This document shows positions 7,007-15,754 of a stretch of 64,000 bases of DNA, piece after piece. The notes below the pieces were generated by a model that was given only the letters and a program-made list of their open reading frames with translations, ran no database searches and was not told the DNA's origin. Source of the DNA: Pseudomonas akapageensis (lineage in GTDB: Bacteria; Pseudomonadota; Gammaproteobacteria; Pseudomonadales; Pseudomonadaceae); contig NZ_VXCP01000029.1 of assembly GCF_011355085.1 (NCBI RefSeq), positions 1 through 64,000 of the forward strand, read 5' to 3'. Both the position numbers and the translations under genes were made by a program. Positions within the stretch are counted from its first letter, which is position 1. Every line of letters begins with the position of its first letter.

Positions 7007-8428
7007 TCAGTTGACGTGTTCGACGGACGCGAACGTCTCGGCGACGGCGGACAGGGGACGGCGTGCCGTGCGCTCCTGGCCGGGACCGCCATGCGGCGGA
7101 TGCTCGTGATGGGGCTGAGGACCCTTGCGTACCAGTTTCATCATGTATCCGATGCCCACGGCGAACACCGAGAAGTAGATCAATACAAACAACGCCAGCG
7201 AAATGCTCAGTTGCACGGCACTGTGATTGGAAGCCGCATCGGCGGTTCGCTGCAGTCCGTACACGACCCACGGCTGACGGCCCACTTCCGTGGTGATCCA
7301 GCCTGCCAACATGGCGATGAGTCCGGTGGGGCCCATGAGCAACACCAGGCGCAGGAACAGGCGATTGCGGTACAGCGCACCACTGCGACGCAAGGCAAGA
7401 CCCAGCAACCCGGTGAGGATCATCAACATCCCAAGCCCGGCCATGATCCGAAAGCTGAAGAAAATGATGGTCGCGTTCGGCCGGTCCTCTTTCGGGAAAC
7501 TCTTGAGCGCGGGGATCTGCTTATCCAGGCTGTGAGTCAGGATCAGACTGCCCAGGTAAGGCACTTCTATCGCATACCCTGTCTTCTCGGCCTGCATGTC
7601 GGGGATGCCGAACAGCACCAGCGGCGTTGGCTCATTGCCGACGTTTTCCCAGTGGCCTTCAATGGCGGCAATTTTCGCCGGCTGATGTTCCAGGGTATTC
7701 AGACCATGGGCATCACCGACCACGGCCTGGATCGGCGCGACGATCAAGGCCATCCACAATGCCATCGACAGCATCTTGCGTACTTGCGGTGTGTCATTCC
7801 TGCGCAGCAGGTGCCAGGCGGCGGAAGCCCCGACAAAGAACGCCGTCGACACAAAGGCGGCGATCGCCATGTGCGCCAGTCGGAACGGGAACGACGGGTT
7901 GAACACGATGGCCAGCCAGTCCATCGGCACAATTCGGCCATCCACAATGGAGAAGCCCTGTGGCGTCTGCATCCAGCTGTTGGAAGACAGAATCCAGAAG
8001 GTCGAGATCAATGTGCCGATGGCGACCATGACCGTGGAAAAGAAGTGCAGCCCACGCCCTACCCGGTTCCAGCCGAACAACATCACCCCGAGAAAGCCCG
8101 CCTCGAGGAAAAAGGCCGTCAACACCTCATAAGTGAGCAACGGCCCGGTAATGCTCCCGGCGAAGTCGGAGAATCGGCTCCAGTTGGTACCGAACTCGTA
8201 CGCCATGACCAGCCCGGAGACCACCCCCATGCCGAAGTTGACCGCAAAGATTTTCGACCAGAAGTGATAAAGGTCCTTGTACACCGAGTTGTTGCTTTTC
8301 AGCCAAAGCCCCTCGAGCACAGCCAGGAAACTGGCCAGCCCGATGGTGATGGCGGGAAACAGGATGTGGAACGAGACCGTGAACGCGAATTGAATGCGTG
8401 CCAGGTCGAGCGCCTCCAGATTTAACAT
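7007..8428 (-). CDS. cydA: Cytochrome bd-type (CIO) ubiquinol oxidase subunit I
   Basis: A 473-residue haem-bearing subunit that oxidises ubiquinol and reduces oxygen at the cytoplasmic membrane. Conserved ligands are visible: His21 (haem d/b595 side), Glu101 and Glu109, His186 and the FRIM Met near 329 (haem b558), and the Q-loop start K252-IAAIE257. The GWITTEVGRQPW motif is at about 376-387. The Q-loop is short, as in CIO oxidases. The ATG at 8428 is preceded by GAGGG. The fdhF-like gene lies 130 bases upstream on the same strand and may be co-transcribed. Confidence 0.94.
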   Translation of the reverse strand: MLNLEALDLARIQFAFTVSFHILFPAITIGLASFLAVLEGLWLKSNNSVYKDLYHFWSKIFAVNFGMGVVSGLVMAYEFGTNWSRFSDFAGSITGPLLTYEVLTAFFLEAGFLGVMLFGWNRVGRGLHFFSTVMVAIGTLISTFWILSSNSWMQTPQGFSIVDGRIVPMDWLAIVFNPSFPFRLAHMAIAAFVSTAFFVGASAAWHLLRRNDTPQVRKMLSMALWMALIVAPIQAVVGDAHGLNTLEHQPAKIAAIEGHWENVGNEPTPLVLFGIPDMQAEKTGYAIEVPYLGSLILTHSLDKQIPALKSFPKEDRPNATIIFFSFRIMAGLGMLMILTGLLGLALRRSGALYRNRLFLRLVLLMGPTGLIAMLAGWITTEVGRQPWVVYGLQRTADAASNHSAVQLSISLALFVLIYFSVFAVGIGYMMKLVRKGPQPHHEHPPHGGPGQERTARRPLSAVAETFASVEHVN

Positions 8429-8558
8429 GACGATACCCTCATAGTGGCTCGATGCGTATGCATGCAAAGCCCGGCCGCCGTGAGCCTTTCGGCTCGCAGC
8501 GAACAGATTTCAGTGATGCGGCAAGGTTGGGGCGACGATCACACCGCCCCGGCCAGAC

Positions 8559-10883
8559 TCAAGCGCCGGTGGATTGGATCAGGTTGCTGGTCCTGGCCTG
8601 TTCGAGGCGAATGGCGACGAACTTCGAAGTCGGCGTGAACGTGCGATCGCCATAGCTTTCCAGCGGCACCAGCGGGTTGGTTTCCGGGTAGTAGGCGGCG
8701 GCCTGGCCACGCGGAATGTCATAGGCGATCAAGGTAAAGCCGGTCACACGACGCTCGCGGCCATCCCCCCACAGGGAGACCATGTCGACCTTTTGCCCCG
8801 GCTCGTAGCCCAGTTCGCGAATGTCCTGCTCGTTGACGAACACCACGTCGCGCATGCCGTAGACGCCGCGATAACGATCATCCAGCCCGTACAGGGTGGT
8901 GTTGTACTGGTCGTGGGAACGCATGGTTTGCAGGATCAGATCCGGTTTCACGTCCAGGTTGCGCACGCCTTCACTGACCAGGTACTCCGGCAATACGCTG
9001 GGGGTGAACTGTGCCTTGCCAGTGGCGGTTTTCCAGTTGCGTTCGGCAGCGTCGTTACCCAGGTGAAAGCCACCGGGGTGCAGGAGTTTTTTATTGAAAT
9101 CCTCGAAGCCGGGAATGGTGTCGGCAATCAGGTTGCGGATTCGGCTGTAGTCTTCGATCACCCAGAGCCAGTCAATGGGGTGTGCGCCCAAGGTCGCGTT
9201 GGCAATCCCGGCAATGATCGCAGGCTCCGAACGCAGCAACGGCGACTTGGGTTTCAGTTGGCCGTGGGAAATGTGCACCATGCTGAAGGTGTCTTCCACC
9301 GTAACGCCTTGCGGGCCCAGGGCCTGCATGTCGATATCGGTGCGACCCAGGCACGGCAGGATCAAGGCCTCACGACCGGTGACCATATGGCTGCGATTGA
9401 GCTTGGTGGAGATGTGCACCGTGAGGTCACAGTTGCGCAGTGCGTCATGGGTCCGCGGGCTGTCGGGAGTCGCTTGGGCGAAGTTGCCGCCCAGGCCGAT
9501 GAATACCTTCGAGCGCCCCTCTTCCATCGCGGCGATCGCCATCACCGTGTTATGGCCGTGTTTGCGTGGCACCTTGAAGGCAAAGCGTGCTTCCAGCGCG
9601 TCGAGCAACTCGGTGGGTGCCAGTTCGTTGATGCCCATGGTGCGGTCGCCCTGCACGTTACTGTGCCCGCGCACCGGTGACAGCCCCGCGCCGGGGCGAC
9701 CGACATTGCCGCGCAGCAACTGCACGTTGATGACTTCCTGGATGGTCGGCACCGAGTGGGTGTGCTGGGTCAGGCCCATCGCCCAGCACATGACGACCCG
9801 CTTGGCTTTGCGGTACATGCGGGCGGCAAGCTCGATATCCGCCAGGGTCAGGCCGGACTGTTCGACGATGTGCTCCCAGGTCGTGGCGTCGACTTCTGCC
9901 AGGTAGGCATCCAGGCCCGAGGTGTGCTCGGCGATGAAGGCGCGGTCGAACACCGCCTCGCCGTTGTTCGCGAGCGCTTCCCGCTCCCACTGCAACAGAA
10001 ACTTGGCGATGCCGCGCATGGCTGCCATGTCACCGCCCAGGGCCGGACGAAAGTACGCCGACGAGGTGGGTTCGGAACCGTTGGTGAGCATTTCCAGCGG
10101 ATGTTGCGGATGCTGGAAGCGTTCCAGGCCACGCTCTTTGAGCGGGTTGAAACAGATCACCTGGGCGCCCCGCTTCACCGCTTCGCGCAATGGCTCAAGC
10201 ATGCGCGGATGATTGGTGCCGGGATTCTGGCCGATGACGAAGATGGCGTCGGCTTCTTCCAGGTCATGGAAGACCACCGTGCCTTTGCCCACGCCGAGGG
10301 CTTCACCCATGCCCACGCCGCTCGCTTCATGGCACATGTTCGAGCAGTCCGGGAAATTGTTGGTGCCGTAGGCGCGTACGAACAGCTGATAGAGGTAGGC
10401 GGCTTCGTTGCTTGCCCTTCCTGAGGTGTAGAACTCGGCCTGGTCCGGCGAGTCCAGCCCCTTCAGGTGTTTGGCGATCAGGGCAAAGGCATCGTCCCAG
10501 CTGGTTTCCACGTAGCGATCAAGGGCGGCGTCATAGCGCATGGGGTGAGTCAGGCGCCCCTGGTATTCGAGCCAGTAGTCGCTTTGCGCCGCCAGTGCCG
10601 ACACGGTGTATTTGTTGAAGAAGGCAGGGTTGACCAGACGGCCGGTGGCTTCCCAGTTGACCGCTTTGGCGCCGTTCTCGCAGAACTTGACCATGCCATT
10701 TTCCGGCGACTCGCCCCATGCGCAACCCGGGCAATCGAAGCCACCGTTCTGGTTGGTCTTGAGCATGGTACGAATGTTCTTGAAAGCGTTTTCGCTGCCC
10801 AACCAGTTTCTGGTCACTGCAATGAGCGCGCCCCAGCCAGCGGCGGCTCCCTTGTACGGTTTGTAACGTTCAACTTCGCTCAT
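8559..10883 (-). CDS. FdhF/YdeP family molybdopterin oxidoreductase, copy 1
   Basis: A 774-residue molybdo-bis(MGD) enzyme of the FdhF/YdeP group (formate dehydrogenase H-like). An N-terminal CPGC (Cys51, Cys54) plus Cys68 probably hold an Fe-S cluster. NMCHEASG places Cys184-His185 where E. coli FdhF has selenocysteine-His, so this is a Cys version. GQNPGTNHPRM and the C-terminal NPLV..SYGDRTFTPTSK region bind the cofactor. E. coli YdeP, of similar length, is linked to acid resistance; the real substrate of the family is uncertain. A GGAG precedes the ATG. It stands upstream of cydAB and diverges from mobA, which makes its cofactor. Confidence 0.9.
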   Translation of the reverse strand: MSEVERYKPYKGAAAGWGALIAVTRNWLGSENAFKNIRTMLKTNQNGGFDCPGCAWGESPENGMVKFCENGAKAVNWEATGRLVNPAFFNKYTVSALAAQSDYWLEYQGRLTHPMRYDAALDRYVETSWDDAFALIAKHLKGLDSPDQAEFYTSGRASNEAAYLYQLFVRAYGTNNFPDCSNMCHEASGVGMGEALGVGKGTVVFHDLEEADAIFVIGQNPGTNHPRMLEPLREAVKRGAQVICFNPLKERGLERFQHPQHPLEMLTNGSEPTSSAYFRPALGGDMAAMRGIAKFLLQWEREALANNGEAVFDRAFIAEHTSGLDAYLAEVDATTWEHIVEQSGLTLADIELAARMYRKAKRVVMCWAMGLTQHTHSVPTIQEVINVQLLRGNVGRPGAGLSPVRGHSNVQGDRTMGINELAPTELLDALEARFAFKVPRKHGHNTVMAIAAMEEGRSKVFIGLGGNFAQATPDSPRTHDALRNCDLTVHISTKLNRSHMVTGREALILPCLGRTDIDMQALGPQGVTVEDTFSMVHISHGQLKPKSPLLRSEPAIIAGIANATLGAHPIDWLWVIEDYSRIRNLIADTIPGFEDFNKKLLHPGGFHLGNDAAERNWKTATGKAQFTPSVLPEYLVSEGVRNLDVKPDLILQTMRSHDQYNTTLYGLDDRYRGVYGMRDVVFVNEQDIRELGYEPGQKVDMVSLWGDGRERRVTGFTLIAYDIPRGQAAAYYPETNPLVPLESYGDRTFTPTSKFVAIRLEQARTSNLIQSTGA

Positions 10884-11339
10884 AAGACTTCTCCAGGACG
10901 CTGCACTAGGCTGCGGTCTAATGCCAAGCCATTGTTAATGACTGTTTTGTCGCGTGTATAAAAGGCAGTGTTAATTGAGCCTGGTGGCAGAACATTCGTA
11001 CTTGTTCACTTCATGGATGCTGCTTCAGGACTGCGAGCCAAGACTATTCTGCGCGTGACGAGTCTGTCTAATCGCAAATAATGACCACATCATCGAAATG
11101 ATCTATCAATATTTTTTCGTTACAAAACATGCATTTATGAATTAAACACCGATCGAACAACCTGATGTTCCCCTTGATAGATCCAATTGATCAATCAGTT
11201 GTTAAAAGTGATTAGTCCACGACTTAAAATATTGACCAGCAGTGATAGAACCAATCGATCGATCGTTAAATACTTCTGATTGGACTGAAAATACGAAGGG
11301 TGAGATCGTCTGGACATCCAACTATCCGTGTTTTCAATC
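10884..11339. other. Divergent promoter region of fdhF-like and mobA
   Basis: A 456-base AT-rich region without a gene. It includes a perfect CGATCGATCG palindrome (11256-11265) within a longer AATCGATCGATCGTT, and a TTGATAGATCCAATTGATCAA stretch at about 11174-11194 that only partly matches an ANR/FNR box. Regulatory proteins acting here cannot be named. Confidence 0.4.
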
Positions 11340-11939
11340 ATGACACTTACCTGCTCTCCCGCCGCTTCATCCGTACCCTGTTCAGTGCTACTACTTGCCG
11401 GGGGGCGCGGGGTGCGCATGGGGGGATGTGATAAAGGGCTGCTGCCCTGGAAAGGGAAGCCGCTCATCGCGCATGTACAGGCTGTCGTTCGCCCCTTTAC
11501 CGATGACGTGATCATCTCCTGCAACCGTAATCAGAACAGTTATCAGGCCTATGCCGATCAATTGGTTGAGGACTCTCAGAAGGATTTCCCGGGGCCTCTG
11601 GCGGGGGTGCTGGCTGGACTGGCTGTTGCGCAGCATCCGTGGCTACTGGTCCTCGCCTGCGACGCACCGAAAATAGACGAAGCGTTGATCAGGGCCCTGT
11701 TCGCGGCGCGCCCTGCAACGGATTCAGCGTTGATGGTGCAGCAGGCCGGGCAATGGCAACCTATGTTCAGCCTGATTCCCAAGGCGTTGTTGCCGGGCCT
11801 GCAGCAAGACTGGGATGAGGGAGAGCGAAGCCTGTTACGCGCACTGTTGAAACGTGACCCGAGGGCATTGACGTGCGCTTCGGACGACCCGCGCCTGAGT
11901 AATTTCAACACCCCGGAACTGCTCATTGGGTCGCACTGA
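11340..11939 (+). CDS. mobA: Molybdenum cofactor guanylyltransferase MobA
   Basis: Joins GMP from GTP to molybdopterin to form the MGD cofactor needed by the two neighbouring FdhF-like enzymes. The nucleotide-binding LLLAGGRGVRMGGCDKGL is near the N-terminus, followed by DFPGPLAGVLAGL, the LACDAP metal-binding Asp, and a C-terminal NFNTPEL. The length of 199 residues is typical. The start is uncertain: a GTG at 11328 is in frame 12 bases upstream, and neither has a clear ribosome-binding site. Confidence 0.92.
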   Translation: MTLTCSPAASSVPCSVLLLAGGRGVRMGGCDKGLLPWKGKPLIAHVQAVVRPFTDDVIISCNRNQNSYQAYADQLVEDSQKDFPGPLAGVLAGLAVAQHPWLLVLACDAPKIDEALIRALFAARPATDSALMVQQAGQWQPMFSLIPKALLPGLQQDWDEGERSLLRALLKRDPRALTCASDDPRLSNFNTPELLIGSH

Positions 11940-12014
11940 CCTGCCGCCACCCCTCCAGCCCGTTGACTTTGTTCTCACTAGCCAAACAAGCGTCGGCGCT
12001 GCATTGGCGCTGTT

Positions 12015-12962
12015 TTAAGGCCGGCGATCGGCAATAGCTTCCAGCAGATCCGCTGAAGGAACGAAGAACAGGCCGCCGGTGACCGCCGTGCTGAAATCGA
12101 GCAAGCGGTCATAGTTGCCCGGCGGCTTGCCGACAAACATGTTCTCGAGCATTAGTTCAATGGGGACAGGCGAACGCGCATAGCCGATGAAGTAGGTGCC
12201 GAACTCGCCTGCGCCTGGCCGGCCGAACGGCATGTTGTCGCGCAGGATTTTCACTTCCTGCCCATCCTGGGTGATGGTGGTCAAAGTACTATGGGAACAG
12301 CTCGGTTTAACGGTTTCATCGAGTTCGATATCGGACAGTTTCGTGCGCCCGATAATGCGTTCCTGGGCCTCGACGGACAATGCGTTCCACGCGCTCATGT
12401 TGTGCAGGTACTTCTGCACCAGCACATAACTGCCACCGCTGAACGACGGGTCTTCATCACCGATTATCGTGAAATCGACCGCCCGGTGGCCGACAGGGTT
12501 TTCCGTGCCATCGACAAAGCCGATGAGGCTGCGCATGTCGAAATAACGGAACCCCTGGACCTCATCGACCACCGAGACCGCATCGCCCAGCGATGCGAGT
12601 AACCGTGTCGCCAATTCGAAACAGAGGTCCATGTGCTCTGCACGAATGTGCAGCAGGATGTCACCTGGCGTTGCAACCGCGCGACGCCCCTCTGTACCGA
12701 ACTCGCGAAACCCATGCAATGAAGCTGGACGTGGGCTGCCATACAGGGTGTCCCAGGCACTGGAACCAAAGCCACAGACGCACGACAGATTACCCGAGGG
12801 GACACGCTGGCCGACCGATCGCACAAGCGCCGCGATGTCTGCGCACCAGGCCCGTACTCTTTCGGCAGGTTCAGCACCGGCTGTGAGTGTTGCAACGATG
12901 AAAATCGCGCTGCTGGTAATGGGATTACAGACGGGTTGGGGATCTGGAATGTCGTTAGCCAT
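12015..12962 (-). CDS. Dye-decolourising (DyP-type) haem peroxidase
   Basis: A 315-residue DyP-type peroxidase using haem and hydrogen peroxide. The GFVDGTENP motif (catalytic Asp151), the distal Arg in FGTYFIGYAR and a likely proximal His in PSCSHSTL are visible. There is no signal peptide, and no Tat motif is seen in the chosen protein. I used the ATG at 12962, which has a GAGGAG upstream; an open stretch further upstream is translation of the palindromic repeat at 12998-13101. Its position between two molybdoenzyme genes hints at oxidative protection, but that is inference. Confidence 0.9.
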   Translation of the reverse strand: MANDIPDPQPVCNPITSSAIFIVATLTAGAEPAERVRAWCADIAALVRSVGQRVPSGNLSCVCGFGSSAWDTLYGSPRPASLHGFREFGTEGRRAVATPGDILLHIRAEHMDLCFELATRLLASLGDAVSVVDEVQGFRYFDMRSLIGFVDGTENPVGHRAVDFTIIGDEDPSFSGGSYVLVQKYLHNMSAWNALSVEAQERIIGRTKLSDIELDETVKPSCSHSTLTTITQDGQEVKILRDNMPFGRPGAGEFGTYFIGYARSPVPIELMLENMFVGKPPGNYDRLLDFSTAVTGGLFFVPSADLLEAIADRRP

Positions 12963-12997
12963 TGTTGTGAGTACTCCTCGTTCCTCGTTCGTTCCTC

Positions 12998-13101
12998 GTT
13001 CCCACGCTCTGCGTGGGAATGCCATGCCAGACGCTCCAGCGTCGATCCCCGGGCGCATCGCGGAGCGTCGCCGGAGGCATTCCCACGCAGAGCGTGGGAA
13101 C
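12998..13101. repeat. GTTCCCACGC palindromic element, copy 3
   Basis: Third copy of the element seen at 3008 and 5016, here between the DyP gene start and the 3' end of the second fdhF-like gene. The outer arms are again complementary and the centre carries GACGCTCCAGCGTC. Confidence 0.85.
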
Positions 13102-13123
13102 GAGGAAACTGGCAGGACCAGAT

Positions 13124-15397
13124 TCAATTCAACTCCGAACGCATCACACGAACGGGAACCGACTTGTAGGAAGGTGTCCCACTATCGACATCGATATAGT
13201 CCAGCGGCACCAATTGATTCGCCTCGGGATAATAAGCCCCCACCGAACCCGGGGATATCTTGTACTCGATAGCGGTCAGTTTCTCGTAGCGCATCTTGCG
13301 CCCCTGGGTGACCGTCTCGATATCCACCAGGTCGCCATGGGCCAGGCCACGTGAATCCAGGTCCGCCTGGTTCATGAACAACACGTCTCGCCGACCAAAC
13401 ACGCCGCGATAGCGATCATCCAATGCATAGATGGTCGTGTTGTACTGGTCATGGCTGCGCAGGGTGATCAGCCGCAGGACATCCGCACCGTCGACCACCT
13501 TGTCTTCATGCAAGCCAGGGAAGACAAAGAACTCGGCCTTCCCTGAAGGGGTGGTCCATATGCGCTCGGTAGGCGGAAGCGGCATGCGGAACCCTCCCGG
13601 AACACGGATGCGCTCATTGTACGCCTCGAAGCCAGGCACCGTTTTCTCGATCAGATCGCGAATCTTGTCATAGTCGGCCACGAGCTCCAGCCACGGCACC
13701 TTGCTATCAGGCAAGGTGGCATTGGCCATCCCCGCCACGATCGCAGGTTCCGAACGTAGAAACTCGGAAGCGGGTGTCAGCTTGCCGGCCGAGGCGTGAA
13801 CCATCGACATGGAGTCCTCGACGGTGATCGACTGGCGCACCCCGCCTTGCACGTCGAGTTCAGTACGCCCCAGACAAGGGAACAGAAAGGTCTCCTTCGC
13901 GACCAGCAAGTGTGTGCGATTGAGTTTGGTACCAATATGTACACTCAGGTCCAGTTTGCCCATTGCCGGGAAGCACAGACCCGGGTCAGGCAAGGCAACC
14001 GCAAAATTGCCCCCCAGGCAAATCAGTGCCTTGGAGGTACCGGCGATCATTGCCTGCATCGCTTGCACCGAATCGTGGCCGTGGGCCGCTGGCGGCTTGA
14101 AGCCCAACACGTCCTCGATCTTGCCCAGAAAACTGCTGGATGGCTTCTCGGTGATGCCGACAGTTCTATTGCCCTGGACATTCGAATGGCCACGCAACGG
14201 GCAAATACCGGCTCCTGGCTTGCCAAAGTTGCCCCGCAACATGAGCAAGTCACAAATCAGTCGGACGTTGGCAGTGCCTTCATTATGTTGTGTGATGCCC
14301 ATGCCGTAGGTGACGATGGTGGCATTGGACTTTGCGTAGGCTGCAGCCACTTTCTCCATTTCGACCTGATGAAGCCCACTGGCGTGTTCTATATCAGGCC
14401 ATTGCGTTGCGTCCAGATCTGCCTTCAGCGCGTCGAAGCCTATGGTGTGCTTGGCGAGGAACTCATAGTCGAGGGCTTGCCCCACCGTTTTGTCCAACTC
14501 CAGCAACGCCTTCATGACCCCCTTGATCGCCGCCGCATCCCCCCCTGCCTTGACTTGCAAGTAGGTGGAGGCAATCCGGGTGGACCCATAAGTTGCCATT
14601 TCAATCATGCTTTGCGGGTCGGCAAAACGCTCGAGCGCCCGCTCGCGAAGTGGGTTGAACACCATGATCGGGACCTTGCGCCGCGACGCCTCGTGCAGCG
14701 TTCCCATCATGCGCGGGTGATTGGTGCCCGGGTTGTGGCCAATGGAAATGATGAGTTCACAGACATCGAAGTCTTCCAGTGAAACCGTCCCTTTGCCGAT
14801 GCCAATCGATCGAGGCAGCCCGACACTGGTCGGCTCATGGCACATGTTCGAACAATCAGGAAAATTGTTGGTGCCATATTCCCTGGCGAACAACTGGTAA
14901 AGATAGGCCGCTTCGTTGGACGCCCTCCCGGAGGTATAGAACTCCACCTGGTCAGGCTGCAGTCCACGGAGTATTTCGCCGATCCTCGCAAATGCCGCTT
15001 CCCACTCGATAGGCTGGTAGGTATCGGTTGCACGATCATAAACAAGGGGATGGGTCAGACGCCCGAGGTCCTCCAACTCGTAGTCGCTACGGTGGAGCAA
15101 GGTCGAGACGGGATGATTGGCAAAGAATTCCGGGGTAACCCGCTTGTTGGTCGCCTCCCAGGTGACCGCTTTTGCACCATTCTCACAGAACTGGAAGGTA
15201 GACCTGCTCTCCTTGTCAGGCCATGCGCAGCCCGGACAATCGAACCCCTCCGGCTGATTGGTCCTGAGCAGCGTGACAGGCGCCTTCAAGGCGTCCATCT
15301 GCTCGCGAACAGCCGTTGCGGTAGCCTTGAGTGCGCCCCAGCCCCCGGCAGGGCCGTCGTAATCACGAACGCCTGGTACCTTGCGTCGATTCGCCAT
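13124..15397 (-). CDS. FdhF/YdeP family molybdopterin oxidoreductase, copy 2
   Basis: A 757-residue paralogue of the protein at 8559-10883 with the same layout. CPGC (Cys54, Cys57) plus Cys71 lie at the N-terminus, NMCHEPTS places the Mo-ligand Cys186-His187, and GHNPGTNHPRMM binds cofactor. The C-terminus is SGTPSYKSVPVRV. The two copies are clearly diverged, so this is an old duplication or separate acquisition. A GAGGAGCG precedes the ATG. It is divergent from the second cydAB-fdhD-moaCDE group. Confidence 0.9.
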   Translation of the reverse strand: MANRRKVPGVRDYDGPAGGWGALKATATAVREQMDALKAPVTLLRTNQPEGFDCPGCAWPDKESRSTFQFCENGAKAVTWEATNKRVTPEFFANHPVSTLLHRSDYELEDLGRLTHPLVYDRATDTYQPIEWEAAFARIGEILRGLQPDQVEFYTSGRASNEAAYLYQLFAREYGTNNFPDCSNMCHEPTSVGLPRSIGIGKGTVSLEDFDVCELIISIGHNPGTNHPRMMGTLHEASRRKVPIMVFNPLRERALERFADPQSMIEMATYGSTRIASTYLQVKAGGDAAAIKGVMKALLELDKTVGQALDYEFLAKHTIGFDALKADLDATQWPDIEHASGLHQVEMEKVAAAYAKSNATIVTYGMGITQHNEGTANVRLICDLLMLRGNFGKPGAGICPLRGHSNVQGNRTVGITEKPSSSFLGKIEDVLGFKPPAAHGHDSVQAMQAMIAGTSKALICLGGNFAVALPDPGLCFPAMGKLDLSVHIGTKLNRTHLLVAKETFLFPCLGRTELDVQGGVRQSITVEDSMSMVHASAGKLTPASEFLRSEPAIVAGMANATLPDSKVPWLELVADYDKIRDLIEKTVPGFEAYNERIRVPGGFRMPLPPTERIWTTPSGKAEFFVFPGLHEDKVVDGADVLRLITLRSHDQYNTTIYALDDRYRGVFGRRDVLFMNQADLDSRGLAHGDLVDIETVTQGRKMRYEKLTAIEYKISPGSVGAYYPEANQLVPLDYIDVDSGTPSYKSVPVRVMRSELN

Positions 15398-15754
15398 GAT
15401 CGCTCCTCATACGACTCATACCTTGCAGGTGTAATTGCACGTCAGAGTCGCGGGTTGCTTATCATCTGCCTCTATAGCGGCATTACGTAACGATCTACCA
15501 TTCTCGCCAGAGCGGTAAATGTCACAACCTCACAGCAAAAACACAGACTTATAACCGAGGATTGGATAGCGGACTGGGGATTAAACCCGTTGACTCAACT
15601 GAAATAGTTTATTCAAACTTTTCGACCGTGATCTAAAATCTTAGCGGCATGCACCCACGTGTCAAGGCAACGGGCAGCCAATGAACGAGCTGACGTAGTT
15701 GCTATTTATTCGCATTGCTGGCGAATTTGCCCCTACCTGTGAGGCAGAAAAAGC
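15398..15754. other. Divergent promoter region of fdhF-like copy 2 and cydA copy 2
   Basis: A 357-base AT-rich gap without a gene. A small perfect palindrome GTTGA-C-TCAAC occurs around 15590-15600. No full ANR (TTGAT-N4-ATCAA) box was found by eye. Confidence 0.4.

Noticed and set aside
6989-8425. 478-codon plus-strand frame opposite cydA
   Set aside because: It is the antisense of a clear CydA coding sequence and its translation is His/Gln/Arg-rich shadow sequence.
11170-11200. ANR/FNR box upstream of fdhF-like copy 1 and mobA
   Set aside because: Only half-matches to TTGAT-N4-ATCAA are present, so oxygen-responsive control is not supported by the sequence.
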